From the NCBI GenBank assembly GCA_023391335.1, contig JAEWBG010000079.1, positions 1-18,413 of the forward strand: a stretch of DNA of 18,413 nt, read 5' to 3'. Below, one piece after another: positions 1 to 7,945 of the stretch. Both the position numbers and the translations under genes were made by a program. Under the pieces are notes generated by a model that saw only the letters and a program-made list of their open reading frames with translations, did not search any database and had not been told where the DNA came from. The DNA is from Pseudomonadota bacterium (GTDB lineage Bacteria; Pseudomonadota; Gammaproteobacteria; Steroidobacterales; Steroidobacteraceae). Numbering within the stretch: the first letter of the stretch is position 1; each line of letters starts with the position of its first letter.

Positions 1-479
1 AGCGGTTTGGCGACAGCATCGGCATCCTCGATTTCCATGACGCCGATCAGATGCGACAAATTTTTCGAAAGGGCGCTGAGTTCTTTCGGTGAGAGCGAGC
101 CCAGCGCCTCGGGCAGCAGTCCTTGAGCGGGCCCCGGTGCGCAGGCGATGGCCTTTTCTCCCGCTTTAGTTACGTGAAGACCGACCCGCCGTTGATCCTC
201 TGTGGAAGGCGTTTTCCTGATCATCCGGCGCTTCACCAGCTTGTCGACCAATTGGCTGCAGGTCGACTGATGGATCGACAAGCGAATCGCAACTTCGGAA
301 ACGCCAACCCCAGGGGTCTTTTGCGCCTCCTGAAGAATCCACAGTTGCGAGCCGGAAACGCCGCAGATTCGTTCGATCTGCAAGAAGTGCTGTCGAACGG
401 CGCCGTAGATGATGCGGAACTGCTTGAGTACGCCCATGGCGCGCTCGTGGTGAGGGTTGCTCGTCTTTCTCTTAGCCAT
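1..479 (-). CDS. MarR-family transcriptional regulator (partial, 3' end outside window)
   Basis: I translated this frame by hand: it is open from an ATG at 477-479 down to base 1 without a stop, so about 159 residues are visible and the C-terminus lies outside the window. The protein starts MAKRKTSNPHHERAMGVLKQ. A winged helix-turn-helix core follows: 'GSQLWILQEAQKTPGVGVSE', then 'LSIHQSTCSQLVDKLVKRRM' as recognition helix, then a wing with 'STEDQRRVGLHVTKAGEKA'. The 'DQRR' wing and the 'LT.KG'-like segment are typical of MarR proteins, which bind short palindromes as dimers and often respond to small ligands. An internal ATG at residue 15 is an alternative start; neither has a strong Shine-Dalgarno. 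It is divergent from the CHAD gene. The target genes cannot be told from the sequence. Confidence 0.85.
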   Translation of the reverse strand, partial: MAKRKTSNPHHERAMGVLKQFRIIYGAVRQHFLQIERICGVSGSQLWILQEAQKTPGVGVSEVAIRLSIHQSTCSQLVDKLVKRRMIRKTPSTEDQRRVGLHVTKAGEKAIACAPGPAQGLLPEALGSLSPKELSALSKNLSHLIGVMEIEDADAVAKP

Positions 480-496
480 GCGCAAAGGATGTGTGA

Positions 497-524
497 CAAA
501 CCGGCGTGATTTGTACCTGGTTTG
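497..524. promoter_or_regulatory. Inverted repeat upstream of the MarR gene, possible autoregulatory operator
   Basis: CAAACC (497-502) and GGTTTG (519-524) form a perfect 6-bp inverted repeat with a 16-bp spacer. It lies 18-45 bases upstream of the MarR-type start codon, and the minus-strand spacer contains TACAAAT, which could be a -10 element. Half-sites 22 bp apart lie on one DNA face, as expected for a dimeric regulator. That MarR regulators bind their own promoters is known for the family; the assignment here is inference. Confidence 0.3.
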
Positions 525-564
525 CGTGCGGTGCGCCACAACCTCTTGGCTGCTGCAAGCGTCG

Positions 565-580
565 GTCGGCAGTTGCCGAC
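565..580. promoter_or_regulatory. Perfect 16-bp inverted repeat in the MarR/CHAD divergent region
   Basis: GTCGGCAGTTGCCGAC has 6-bp perfect arms around AGTT. There is no T-run on either side, so it is not an obvious terminator. It could be a second operator for the MarR-type regulator or a chance GC-rich hairpin. Apart from this and the CAAACC repeat, I see no clear promoter elements between 480 and 677. Confidence 0.25.
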
Positions 581-677
581 AGTCTTCACGCCGGTCCGAG
601 AGCGACAGCCATCGCTGCGACGCACCTCGCATATGCTGGAATCAGGGTCGACTGCTTAACTAACTGCTGTATGCACC

Positions 678-1607
678 ATGAGTGAACACATCAATGTTGG
701 CAGCAAAGTACCTGTTCTCGAACAGTGCCGCGACATCTTGATCAACCAGATTCGAGCAGCAGTGGACCAACTCGGTGAACATACAGGTTCCACTCAGGTC
801 CACGATGCCCGCAAAGCACTCAAACAGGCGAGAGCGACACTACGTCTGATGCGGCCGGCTTTGACTGGCGGACAATACCGGCACATGAACGCCGTCTTGC
901 GAGATGCCGCGCAGCCTCTCTCCAACGTGCGAGACGCCGACGTTCTCATCACGTCTTTGCAGAAAATCCTGCGGAAATTCGGCGAGCCTGGCCGACATGT
1001 GGACATCAGCAACGTTGAGCGGTATCTCGCGCAGCAGCGAGGCAGAGCGGAACGTGGATTGACCGCGAAACGAGTGGACACTTTGCGAAGTCCACTGAGA
1101 GCAGCTCAAGCACAAACGTCTAACTGGAGGCTTCGCGCTACCAACTCGTCGGTGGTATTCGATGCGCTACGGCACTCGTACTCGCGAGTTCGAAAAGCGC
1201 ATCGTATCGCCCGGAAAGAGGCGTCCACAGAAAGCCTGCACGAATGGCGGAAGCGAACGAAGTACCTGTGGCATCAGGTGCAGTTGCTCGCACCGCCATC
1301 ATCTCGGGAAATGCATGAATACGCAGACGCGATGCATCGACTGTCGGACCATCTGGGCGACGACCATGACCTTGCTGTGTTGCGCTCATCGATCTTCGGG
1401 TCGCGCAAATTACTCGAGAAGAAATCAGAAGACGCGTTGAAGGCGTTTATCGATCGTCGTCGCGCCAAGTTGCAGTCGAAGGCGTTCGCATCGGCTGTGG
1501 GTTTGTTGGAGGAAAGTCCGAAGGCTTGGTGTCGGCAACTAAAGCGGCGCGTGAAGCATGCTGCGCGAGGCGCAACGAAGCCGGCGCGAAGGACGGGGCG
1601 GGACTAG
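678..1607 (+). CDS. CHAD domain-containing protein
   Basis: This 309-residue, strongly basic, helical protein has the conserved histidine helices of the CHAD family. 'VHDARKALKQARATLR' at residues 41-56 is followed by 'LSNVRDADVL' (81-90). The second half repeats the pattern with 'SLHEWRKRTKYLWHQVQLL' (186-204) and 'LSDHLGDDHDLAVL' (222-235). CHAD proteins bind polyphosphate through these His and basic residues and often accompany polyphosphate granules. The CYTH (triphosphatase) domain often fused or adjacent to CHAD is absent from this protein and from the genes visible here. The C-terminus is Lys/Arg rich. No clear Shine-Dalgarno precedes the ATG at 678, but the alternative ATG at 671 is out of frame. 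The next gene is convergent and unrelated. Confidence 0.88.
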   Translation: MSEHINVGSKVPVLEQCRDILINQIRAAVDQLGEHTGSTQVHDARKALKQARATLRLMRPALTGGQYRHMNAVLRDAAQPLSNVRDADVLITSLQKILRKFGEPGRHVDISNVERYLAQQRGRAERGLTAKRVDTLRSPLRAAQAQTSNWRLRATNSSVVFDALRHSYSRVRKAHRIARKEASTESLHEWRKRTKYLWHQVQLLAPPSSREMHEYADAMHRLSDHLGDDHDLAVLRSSIFGSRKLLEKKSEDALKAFIDRRRAKLQSKAFASAVGLLEESPKAWCRQLKRRVKHAARGATKPARRTGRD

Positions 1608-1628
1608 GGTCCGGAATAGAAGCCGCGC

Positions 1629-1853
1629 TCAGCTCGGCTTGTTGCCTTTTTCGGCGATGAGCGTGTTGCGAACGAGTCGAGTCGCGATGACGGAGACGTA
1701 TGTCTTGATGCGTGCTTCTGCGGAGAGGTGGGCGTGTTCGTTTTCGAACAACCGGCGCACGTGATCTACGGGGGCGTCGTTTTCGTGTGCGAGAGTCTCG
1801 ATGATCTGTTGTAGGCGGGTGGGATCAGCAGCGTTGTTTCGCAACTCAGCCAT
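1629..1853 (-). CDS. Small DUF3562-like protein
   Basis: This is a short 74-residue ORF that I think is real because an excellent GGAGGG Shine-Dalgarno stands a few bases before the ATG (1851-1853) and the protein looks like a compact helical fold. The pattern 'IIETLAHENDAPVDHVRRLFENEHAHL' followed by 'ARIKTYVSVIATRLVRNTL' resembles the DUF3562 family of small proteobacterial proteins of unknown function. There is no signal peptide or membrane segment. It is convergent with the CHAD gene, whose stop is 22 bases away. I assign no role; the family call is from memory of the pattern, not from a search. Confidence 0.65.
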   Translation of the reverse strand: MAELRNNAADPTRLQQIIETLAHENDAPVDHVRRLFENEHAHLSAEARIKTYVSVIATRLVRNTLIAEKGNKPS

Positions 1854-1917
1854 ATGCCCTCCAGAGAATCACGCGCGGCGCAGCGGGGGCGTGAATGCTA
1901 AGTGCCATATAAGAAGA

Positions 1918-1939
1918 GCGCTACCGCGGCGCTACCGCG
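1918..1939. repeat. Tandem direct repeat of an 11-mer
   Basis: GCGCTACCGCG occurs twice in direct tandem at 1918-1928 and 1929-1939, about 65 bases upstream of the DUF3562-like start. It lies in the 215-base gap that also receives the end of nagA. Two tandem copies upstream of a gene could be a binding site, but nothing identifies a regulator. I see no convincing U-tract terminator for nagA in the rest of the gap. Confidence 0.35.
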
Positions 1940-2068
1940 ACTGCCGATCTCAGCACCAGCGTAGCGTAGAATCAACCAGTTACAACAGAATCCTACGAGT
2001 TTGGGTTAACCTAAGATGCCACGGCAGGCCGAAATTCCTGCGCAAGTCAAATTCTGGCAAACGGGAAA

Positions 2069-3223
2069 TCACCCCTGCGGATTCGTACCGAGCCGCTGCC
2101 CGTCGATCCACGTAGCGGTGACGTTCACGTTCTCATCGCACTGAACCAGGCTTGCTCGGTAGCCCGGCAGAATTTTGCCAAGCTCATGATCGAGGCGCAG
2201 GAACTCCGACGGATATTCGCTCGCCATCCGCGCGGCTTCTTTCAGTTCGATGCCGAGCAGGGTCGTGGCATTGCGAACGGCTTCCGCCATGTTCAAGTGC
2301 GAACCGGCTAGCGTGCCGCTTTCATCGAGACACTTACCGTCGCGTACGACGATCCGCCGGCCTTGCAGCATGAATTCATCTCCGTCGATGCCGACGCTGG
2401 GCATTGCATCGGTCACCAAGATGAAGCGATTCCGTGGTTTGCTGCGCATCGCGATTCGCAATACAACCGGATCGACATGCAGTCCATCGAGAATGATGCC
2501 GGCCCAACTGTCTTGGCTGTCCAATGCCGCACCGACGACGCCCGGCTCTCGTCCGGTGAGCTGCGACATCGCATTGAATAGGTGGGTGAATCCACGCAAC
2601 CCATTCGCCAGCGCCGCTTTGATCTCCGCATACGTCGCATCGCTGTGGCCGGCGGAGACAATCATGCCTTGATTGGCGAGTTGGCGAATGAGATCGGGCG
2701 TGGTCATCTCCGGCGCGAGTGTGATGAGCGTCGTGCCAGTGCGCAGTGACGTTAACAGCTTGAGTGCGGACGCATCGAGCTCACGCAGCTTCGATTCATC
2801 GTGAACGCCTTTGCGATCGGCATTCAGAAACGGGCCTTCGATGTGGATCCCCAGCACGCCCGGAATGCGCTGTTCGAGGGCGGTTCGAGCCGCACCGATC
2901 GCGTTTTCGACCACGTGCAAATCATCGCTGATGAGTGTGGGCAAAAATCCGGTCGTGCCGAAGCGCCGATGCGCCTCGCCGATCACGCGGATGTTCTCGG
3001 CGCTGGGATTGTCATTGAAGAGCACGCCGCCGCCGCCGTTGACTTGCACATCGATAAAGCCGGGAAGGAGCAGCGAGCCGCGTAAGTCGTAAGTCGCGTA
3101 CTCTGACGAGAGCGTCTTCTTCGACACGACATCCAGAATCCGCTCGCGTTCGAGCAGCACCGTCGCGTTGTCGTCGAAGCCGCCGGGAAGGAGCACTCGG
3201 CCGTTAATTAAAGCACTGCGCAT
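2069..3223 (-). CDS. nagA: N-acetylglucosamine-6-phosphate deacetylase
   Basis: NagA hydrolyses GlcNAc-6-P to GlcN-6-P plus acetate in the cytoplasm. The 384-residue length is normal for the amidohydrolase-fold family. Visible motifs are 'LLPGFIDVQVNGGGGVLFND' (52-71), which has the E. coli-type 'FIDVQVNG' rather than HxH; 'IHIEGPF' with metal ligand Glu129; 'SAGHSDA' with His193; 'GFTHLFNAM' with His214; 'DGLHVDP' with His249; and 'LVTDAM' with catalytic Asp272. This ligand set suggests a mononuclear-metal enzyme like that of E. coli. The ATG overlaps the nagB-II stop by one base (TAATG), implying translational coupling. It is the last gene of the leftward nagQ-nagB-nagA operon, and its substrate is the product of the PTS encoded by the rightward arm. 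Confidence 0.95.
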   Translation of the reverse strand: MRSALINGRVLLPGGFDDNATVLLERERILDVVSKKTLSSEYATYDLRGSLLLPGFIDVQVNGGGGVLFNDNPSAENIRVIGEAHRRFGTTGFLPTLISDDLHVVENAIGAARTALEQRIPGVLGIHIEGPFLNADRKGVHDESKLRELDASALKLLTSLRTGTTLITLAPEMTTPDLIRQLANQGMIVSAGHSDATYAEIKAALANGLRGFTHLFNAMSQLTGREPGVVGAALDSQDSWAGIILDGLHVDPVVLRIAMRSKPRNRFILVTDAMPSVGIDGDEFMLQGRRIVVRDGKCLDESGTLAGSHLNMAEAVRNATTLLGIELKEAARMASEYPSEFLRLDHELGKILPGYRASLVQCDENVNVTATWIDGQRLGTNPQG

Positions 3224-4242
3224 TAGAGCGTCTCAGTCACCTTTCGCAAATGCGGCGGCACATCGGGATCGAATCCACGTGCGCGCGCCAGCGATTCCGC
3301 CATTCGATAGAAACTTAGGATCATGAGCATCGGCTCGATGACGGGATGCGCTGCGATCACGGGCAACTGAATCGCGCCCGATGCAGTTCCGCCCGCCAAC
3401 AAGACGCGCGCGCCGCGTCTAGAGAACTCGCCTGCGATCGTTTCGACGCTGCTGCGCGTGTCATCGTTCTGCGAGAACGCGAGCACTGGAAATCCATCGC
3501 GCACCAATGCCATCGGGCCGTGCTGTACTTCTGCGGCGCTAAAGGCTTCCGCGTGCAGTCCGCAGGTTTCTTTCAACTTGAGCGCCGCTTCCTGTGCGAT
3601 GCCGAGTCCGTATCCTCGGCCCACGACGAACAGATTCGTCGCGGACCGCAACGTATTCGTCGCGGCGCCCCAATCTGCGCGCCACGCTTCGTCCAACTGC
3701 TCTGGAGCGCCTTCGAGTGCGCGCATCAAATCGATGTTCTCGGTCCAGCTTGCCAGCATGTGCACGATCGCGCTCAGCGATCCGACATAGGACTTGGTGG
3801 CCGCGACGCTGGTTTCAGGACCTGCCGCAATATCGATTGCATAGTGAGCCATTTGAGCGAGAGGGGAGCGCGGCGTGTTGCAGATCGCAACGACCATCGC
3901 ACCCGAGGTGCGCGCTTTCTCGACGGCTGCGAGCAGGTCCGGACTCTTTCCCGACTGTGAAATCGCAAGGAACATGGCCCCTCGCATATCCATGCTCGCG
4001 GCGTACACGGAACTCAGCGACGGCGCGGCGGATGCAGTGAGTACCCGTGTATGGGCTTCGATCAGATATTTCGCATACGTTGCTGCGTGATCGGAACTGC
4101 CGCGGGCGCAGGTGACGATGGCTCGTGGAGACAGCTTTCGAATCGCTGCGCCGACATCGCGCATCAAAGTGGCATTGGCCTGCAGTTGACGCCGAACGAC
4201 GTTTGCTGACTGCGCCGCCTCCAGAAACATCTGTGATTGCAT
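3223..4242 (-). CDS. nagB-II: SIS-domain glucosamine-6-phosphate deaminase (NagB-II type)
   Basis: This 339-residue protein is two tandem SIS sugar-isomerase domains and looks like the C-terminal isomerase half of GlmS without the glutaminase domain. The first SIS domain has 'ARGSSDHAATYAKYL' (46-60) and 'ISQSGKSPDLLAAVEKAR' (94-111). 'GPETSVAATKSYVGSL' (141-156) is the conserved sugar-phosphate loop. The second domain has 'GRGYGLGIAQEAALKLKET' followed by 'HAEAFSAAEVQHGPMAL', the catalytic Glu/His region. Without a glutamine domain it cannot easily synthesise GlcN6P, and in nag loci such proteins are known to deaminate GlcN6P to Fru6P, replacing classical NagB. It lies 2 bases after nagQ and overlaps nagA. 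AgaS-like deaminase or isomerase is the main alternative; the context makes GlcN6P the likely substrate. Confidence 0.9.
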   Translation of the reverse strand: MQSQMFLEAAQSANVVRRQLQANATLMRDVGAAIRKLSPRAIVTCARGSSDHAATYAKYLIEAHTRVLTASAAPSLSSVYAASMDMRGAMFLAISQSGKSPDLLAAVEKARTSGAMVVAICNTPRSPLAQMAHYAIDIAAGPETSVAATKSYVGSLSAIVHMLASWTENIDLMRALEGAPEQLDEAWRADWGAATNTLRSATNLFVVGRGYGLGIAQEAALKLKETCGLHAEAFSAAEVQHGPMALVRDGFPVLAFSQNDDTRSSVETIAGEFSRRGARVLLAGGTASGAIQLPVIAAHPVIEPMLMILSFYRMAESLARARGFDPDVPPHLRKVTETL

Positions 4243-4244
4243 GA

Positions 4245-4988
4245 TTACGATTGGGCCGTGAGCTCAGCGACGAAGTCGTAGATATCGCCTCGGTAGTAGG
4301 ACTGCGAGAACTCGACCGCACGGCCGTCTTTCAAGAAGCCGAGCCGCTCCACCAACAATCCCGCATCCTTCTCTTGAGCCTTGAGGAGCTTCGCTTGTTC
4401 TTGCGTTAACAAGACCGCGCGCAAGCGTTGCAATGCGCGAACCGGACGAGCGCCGTTCTTTTCCAGCGCCTCATACAAGGATGTTTCGACCGCATCCAGG
4501 GAGGGCAAGCAAGAAGCAAGAACCGTTGCGTATTCGAGCGCCATCGGTGCTTCGTCTGCAAAGCGAATGCGGTGAAAGCGAAACACCGGCGTTCCAGGAC
4601 TCGATCGCAGAGTCAGTGCTTCTTCGGGCGTCACGGTGCCTGCTGCGCGATTGAGCCATACGCTGCGCGGTTTGCGTCCGCGCGCTCGCATGTCTTCGGA
4701 GAATGAAGTGAGTTTGGCGAAGTTCTTTTCGACTTTCGCACACACAAACGTGCCGGCGCCTTGGCGTCGCACGAGTAGTCCCTCATCGACCAGACCGTCG
4801 ATCGCTTTGCGCACGGTGATGCGTGAGACCGACAAGTCATCGGCAAGGTCGCGCTCCGGCGGCAGCGCATCGTCGGGGGCGAGCAAGCGCTTCTCGATCG
4901 CATCGCGCAATGCCCGTTGCAGCTGCTGATACAGCGGCAGGCTATTGCTTTCGTCGAGCTTGGATAGAAACCGCGCAAGGTTCGCCAC
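4245..4988 (-). CDS. nagQ: GntR/HutC-family repressor of GlcNAc utilisation (NagQ/NagR type)
   Basis: The 247-residue protein has an N-terminal GntR winged helix: 'PLYQQLQRALRDAIEKRLLA', 'LPPERDLADDLSVSRITVRK' and 'AIDGLVDEGLLVRRQGAGTF' lie within about residues 18-82. A UTRA effector domain follows (about 95-240), with 'TPVFRFHRIRFADEAPMALE' and 'VEFSQSYYRGDIYDFVAEL' near the C-terminus. UTRA regulators bind phosphorylated sugars, and NagR/NagQ members respond to GlcNAc-6-P or GlcN-6-P. The start is GTG (RC of 4986-4988), preceded by GGAG seven bases upstream. It is the first gene of the leftward operon and divergent from the TonB receptor. Likely targets are its own promoter and the receptor promoter. 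The symbol rests on family and context. Confidence 0.9.
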   Translation of the reverse strand: MANLARFLSKLDESNSLPLYQQLQRALRDAIEKRLLAPDDALPPERDLADDLSVSRITVRKAIDGLVDEGLLVRRQGAGTFVCAKVEKNFAKLTSFSEDMRARGRKPRSVWLNRAAGTVTPEEALTLRSSPGTPVFRFHRIRFADEAPMALEYATVLASCLPSLDAVETSLYEALEKNGARPVRALQRLRAVLLTQEQAKLLKAQEKDAGLLVERLGFLKDGRAVEFSQSYYRGDIYDFVAELTAQS

Positions 4989-5044
4989 TCGCTACTCCAG
5001 TGAACGCCCGTTCCAGGGCATGGCGTGAACAATGCCACTGACAT

Positions 5045-5088
5045 AAGACCAATGCAAGACCAATATATCCATTCTGATAACCTGTCAG
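5045..5088 (-). promoter_or_regulatory. Candidate nagQBA promoter with two AAGACCAAT direct repeats
   Basis: On the minus strand TATATT (RC of 5062-5067) can serve as -10, and CTGACA (RC of 5083-5088) as -35, with a short 15-bp spacer. AAGACCAAT occurs twice at 5045-5053 and 5056-5064, eleven bases apart. On the minus strand these read ATTGGTCTT and overlap or immediately follow the -10, a normal place for a repressor. The same ATTGGTC word occurs at 5191-5197 by the receptor promoter, which points to shared control by NagQ. The promoter itself is moderate because of the spacer. Confidence 0.4.
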
Positions 5089-5145
5089 CTGCACCAGAAC
5101 CTAGGAAACAAGGCAAAACGATCGTGTTGATATGTTTTAAGTGCA

Positions 5146-5197
5146 ATACCACTTGGCAGATTGGTATCACTGGTACTATATTGGACCTCAATTGGTC
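5146..5197 (+). promoter_or_regulatory. Sigma-70 promoter and operator cluster of the TonB receptor gene
   Basis: TTGGCA (5153-5158) and TATATT (5177-5182), with an 18-bp spacer, form a good sigma-70 promoter. Transcription would start near 5190 and leave an untranslated leader of about 40 bases. Operator-like words overlap it: ATACCA (5146-5151) and TGGTAT (5162-5167) form an inverted repeat with a 10-bp spacer, TGGTAC (5171-5176) follows inside the spacer, and GGACC(5183-5187)-N6-GGTCT(5194-5198) is a second inverted repeat straddling the predicted start. ATTGG begins at 5160, 5180 and 5191. GntR/HutC proteins bind GGT..ACC-type palindromes, so NagQ repression is the natural reading. Confidence 0.6.
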
Positions 5198-5231
5198 TGC
5201 ACACACAAACGTAAGGGGAAGGGCACTTAAG

Positions 5232-7904
5232 ATGAACACCAAACGTTCCACACTCATCGGCAGCGCAGTCGCCTTGGCGTTGTTCGGTCAATCCTCGGCA
5301 ATGGCCGCGCAGACCACCGCCACTGCTAGCGGCGATGTCGAAGAAGTGATCGTCACCGGCATTCGCGCCAGCGTCGAAAAATCCCTCGAGACCAAGCGTG
5401 ACGCCAACGCGCGTTTGGAAGTCGTGACCGCCGAAGAGGTCGGCAAACTTCCCGCTCACAACGTGGCAGACGCACTGCGCGGATTGCCAGGTGTGAACAT
5501 CAGTTCATCGAGTGCGGATGAAGGCGGCTTCGATGAAGCCGATCGTGTGAGTCTTCGCGGTACGAGTCCCAGCCTCACTCAGACGTTGATCAACGGGCAT
5601 AGCGTTGGCTCCGCCGATTGGTTCGTGCTTAGCCAAGGCAACAATGTCGGCCGCAGCGTTAGCTACACACTGTTGCCTTCCGAACTGGTGAACTCGGTGG
5701 AAGTGAACAAGTCCTCGAATGCGAAGCTGCAGGAAGGCGGCACGACCGGCACCGTCAACATCATCACCCGCAAGCCGTTGCAATTCACTGACTCGCTCAC
5801 GACCGAGGCGTCGATCGGCAGCGTGTATTCCGATCAAGCCGATGCCTACGATCCGCAAGTATCGGGTCTGTTCAACTATAAGAACGAGGACAGCACCTTC
5901 GGTGTGCTGTTGCAGGTCTTCAAACAAAAGCGCTCGCTGCGTCGTGATGCGCAGGAAATTCCCGGCGGTTTCTTCAAGATCGCCGATACCGATCCGGTCG
6001 CTGCGACGAATCCCGATCTCGTGGGCGTCTATGTCCCGGGCCTCGTGGGCTCCACGTTGTTCGAACAGGTTCGGGATCGCACCGGTGGATTACTCGAACT
6101 GCAGTTCAAGCCATCGGACAACCTGACGCTCGGCTTGAGCGGCTTCCTTTCCGATATGGATGCGGACAACTACAACCGCAACTTCATGATGTGGGGCGGC
6201 AACTTTGCGCGTAGTCAGGCGCCGCAAGCCGGCTACACAATCGAGAATGGCGTGTTGACGAACGCAACATACGCAGGCGTTCCCGGCACCAATTACGCCG
6301 TCTACGACATGATCTACCGCGAGGCGACAGCGAAGAGCAACTACGTCACCTTTGACGCAGACTGGCAGATCAACGACGACTTGAGCTCCAAAGTCCAAGT
6401 GGGCACGACGAAAGGCGAGGGCACGACCGAACGCCAATTCATCGCTGAGGTGACTACTGCTGCCGGCGGCGGCGCGAGCTTCACGACTCACGGCATCGGC
6501 TCGCCGTTGGATTGGAATGTCGGAGGCGATTTGACGCCAGCCGGCGTGACCGGGTTCGGCACCTGGGGCAATCAGGAAGTCATCGCAACCGACAAGGAAA
6601 ACTGGATTAACCTGGATTTCAGTCAGAACCTCGATGTTGGCGTTCTGACTTCACTCGACTTCGGAGCGCGATACGCCGATCACGAACGGCAAACTCGCTC
6701 GCCTGAAGGCGCATCGCCTGGGAACATCTGGGCCAGCCTGCAAACCGGCGCCACCAGCGCGTATCCGAGCGACTTCGGCGATTCCATCGGCGGCAGCTTC
6801 CCGCGCGACCTGTGGTACTTCACGACTGGCGCTCTGAAAGAGTCGATCATCAACAACTCCACGTGGCTGTCCGACAACGACGGCCCGACCGGTCGTCACA
6901 ACTACGGTGGCGAATGGAAAGTAGCGGAGAAGAATCTCGCCGCGTACGTCCAAGCAAACGTGGCGGGTAGCGAATGGAGCGGCAACGTCGGCTTGCGCTA
7001 CGTCAACATCGACCAGGACATCAACTCGTATCAAGCCGTCTCTTCTGCAGCGAATGCAGACGTGAGCAGCTTGTTCGGCAACTGGATCTATCAGAACACC
7101 ACCAACAAGCGCAGCCGCGTACTGCCGAGCGCGAACTTGAAGTTCAACATGAGCAGCGATGTCGTGTTCCGCTTTGCGGCGTCGCAGACGATGACCTTGC
7201 CCGATTACTCCGCATTGGGTGCATCGAGCTATGGTTCCGATCTGAACAAGACGGGCGGCGGCGGCAATCCGAATCTGAAACCGGTGATTTCCACTAACTT
7301 CGACGGCAACCTGGAGTGGTACTTCATGCCGCGGGGCTTGGTGTCCGTCGGCGCATATGCGATGGATTTGAAGGACTACGTGGCCTTCGGCACCGAAACG
7401 CGCATGCTGTACAGCGAGTTGAGCAATCAACTCGAGGCGTACAACGTCTCGGTTCCGATCAACTCCAACGGTCAGGTGACGGGCCTCGAATTGGTGTACG
7501 AGCAACCGATCGGCAAGTGGCTCGGCTTCAGCGCGAACTACACCTATGCGGACGGCAAGACTGCGCACACTTGGGCGGACGGCAGCAACAACCTGGTGGG
7601 CACATCGAAGGACACCTACAACTTGGGTGCCTACTTCGAGAACGACACGTTCGGCGTGCGCGCGAACTACACGTATCGGACGTCGTTCTTGATCGGCCTG
7701 TCGGGCGCAAATCCGTACTACCAGGATGATTTCGGCACGCTGTCGATGACGGTGAGCTACAAGCCCACGCCGTGGCTGAACCTCAGCTTGGATGCGTTGA
7801 ATCTCAACAACCCCTCGTTGACGTACTACCAGAGCCAATACATCCCGAGTGCGTTCTACAACAACGGACGCCAGTACTACTTCAACGTCCGGGCCAAGTT
7901 CTAA
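5232..7904 (+). CDS. TonB-dependent receptor, probable chitooligosaccharide/GlcNAc uptake
   Basis: I choose the ATG at 5232, giving 890 residues, because it is preceded by a purine-rich AAGGGGAAGGG and opens a textbook signal peptide (MNTKRSTLIGSAVALALFG, predicted cleavage after AMA at residue 25). The same frame is open further up, to an ATG at 5025, but that would run through the promoter. 'VEEVIVTGIRAS' (36-47) is a TonB box-like segment, followed by the plug with 'NVADALRGLPGVNISS' (77-92) and 'RVSLRGTSPSLTQTLINGH'. The C-terminus ends '...YYFNVRAKF', with the terminal aromatic residue recognised by the BAM complex. It matches the TonB-Xanth-Caul style of carbohydrate receptors. The substrate is inferred from the divergent nagQBA and the downstream hexosaminidase and PTS; these receptors typically import chitooligosaccharides across the outer membrane. 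Confidence 0.92.
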   Translation: MNTKRSTLIGSAVALALFGQSSAMAAQTTATASGDVEEVIVTGIRASVEKSLETKRDANARLEVVTAEEVGKLPAHNVADALRGLPGVNISSSSADEGGFDEADRVSLRGTSPSLTQTLINGHSVGSADWFVLSQGNNVGRSVSYTLLPSELVNSVEVNKSSNAKLQEGGTTGTVNIITRKPLQFTDSLTTEASIGSVYSDQADAYDPQVSGLFNYKNEDSTFGVLLQVFKQKRSLRRDAQEIPGGFFKIADTDPVAATNPDLVGVYVPGLVGSTLFEQVRDRTGGLLELQFKPSDNLTLGLSGFLSDMDADNYNRNFMMWGGNFARSQAPQAGYTIENGVLTNATYAGVPGTNYAVYDMIYREATAKSNYVTFDADWQINDDLSSKVQVGTTKGEGTTERQFIAEVTTAAGGGASFTTHGIGSPLDWNVGGDLTPAGVTGFGTWGNQEVIATDKENWINLDFSQNLDVGVLTSLDFGARYADHERQTRSPEGASPGNIWASLQTGATSAYPSDFGDSIGGSFPRDLWYFTTGALKESIINNSTWLSDNDGPTGRHNYGGEWKVAEKNLAAYVQANVAGSEWSGNVGLRYVNIDQDINSYQAVSSAANADVSSLFGNWIYQNTTNKRSRVLPSANLKFNMSSDVVFRFAASQTMTLPDYSALGASSYGSDLNKTGGGGNPNLKPVISTNFDGNLEWYFMPRGLVSVGAYAMDLKDYVAFGTETRMLYSELSNQLEAYNVSVPINSNGQVTGLELVYEQPIGKWLGFSANYTYADGKTAHTWADGSNNLVGTSKDTYNLGAYFENDTFGVRANYTYRTSFLIGLSGANPYYQDDFGTLSMTVSYKPTPWLNLSLDALNLNNPSLTYYQSQYIPSAFYNNGRQYYFNVRAKF

Positions 7905-7912
7905 GGCACGCC

Positions 7913-7945
7913 GGCCCGCGGCCCTATCTGGGCTGCGGGCCTTTT
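7913..7945 (+). terminator. Rho-independent terminator after the TonB receptor
   Basis: GGCCCGCGGCCC (7913-7924) and GGGCTGCGGGCC (7930-7941) pair over 12 bp with one G-U type mismatch around a TATCT loop, followed by TTTT (7942-7945). The receptor stop is at 7902-7904. It would reduce, or by read-through set, expression of the downstream hex-PTS genes relative to the abundant receptor. Confidence 0.8.

Noticed and set aside
233..625. A 130-codon minus-strand frame over the left end
   Set aside because: It is Arg/Ser-rich with no pattern and overlaps, in another frame, the MarR-type gene that has a clear winged helix.
5025..5231. An upstream in-frame extension of the TonB receptor
   Set aside because: It would place coding sequence over the promoter and operators and before the signal peptide; the ATG at 5232 has the Shine-Dalgarno and a proper signal sequence.
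6651..7838. A 395-codon open frame on the minus strand inside the TonB receptor gene
   Set aside because: Its product is a low-complexity Val/Arg/Ala-rich string with no motif, and it lies antisense to an intact, well recognised gene; it is a codon-bias shadow.
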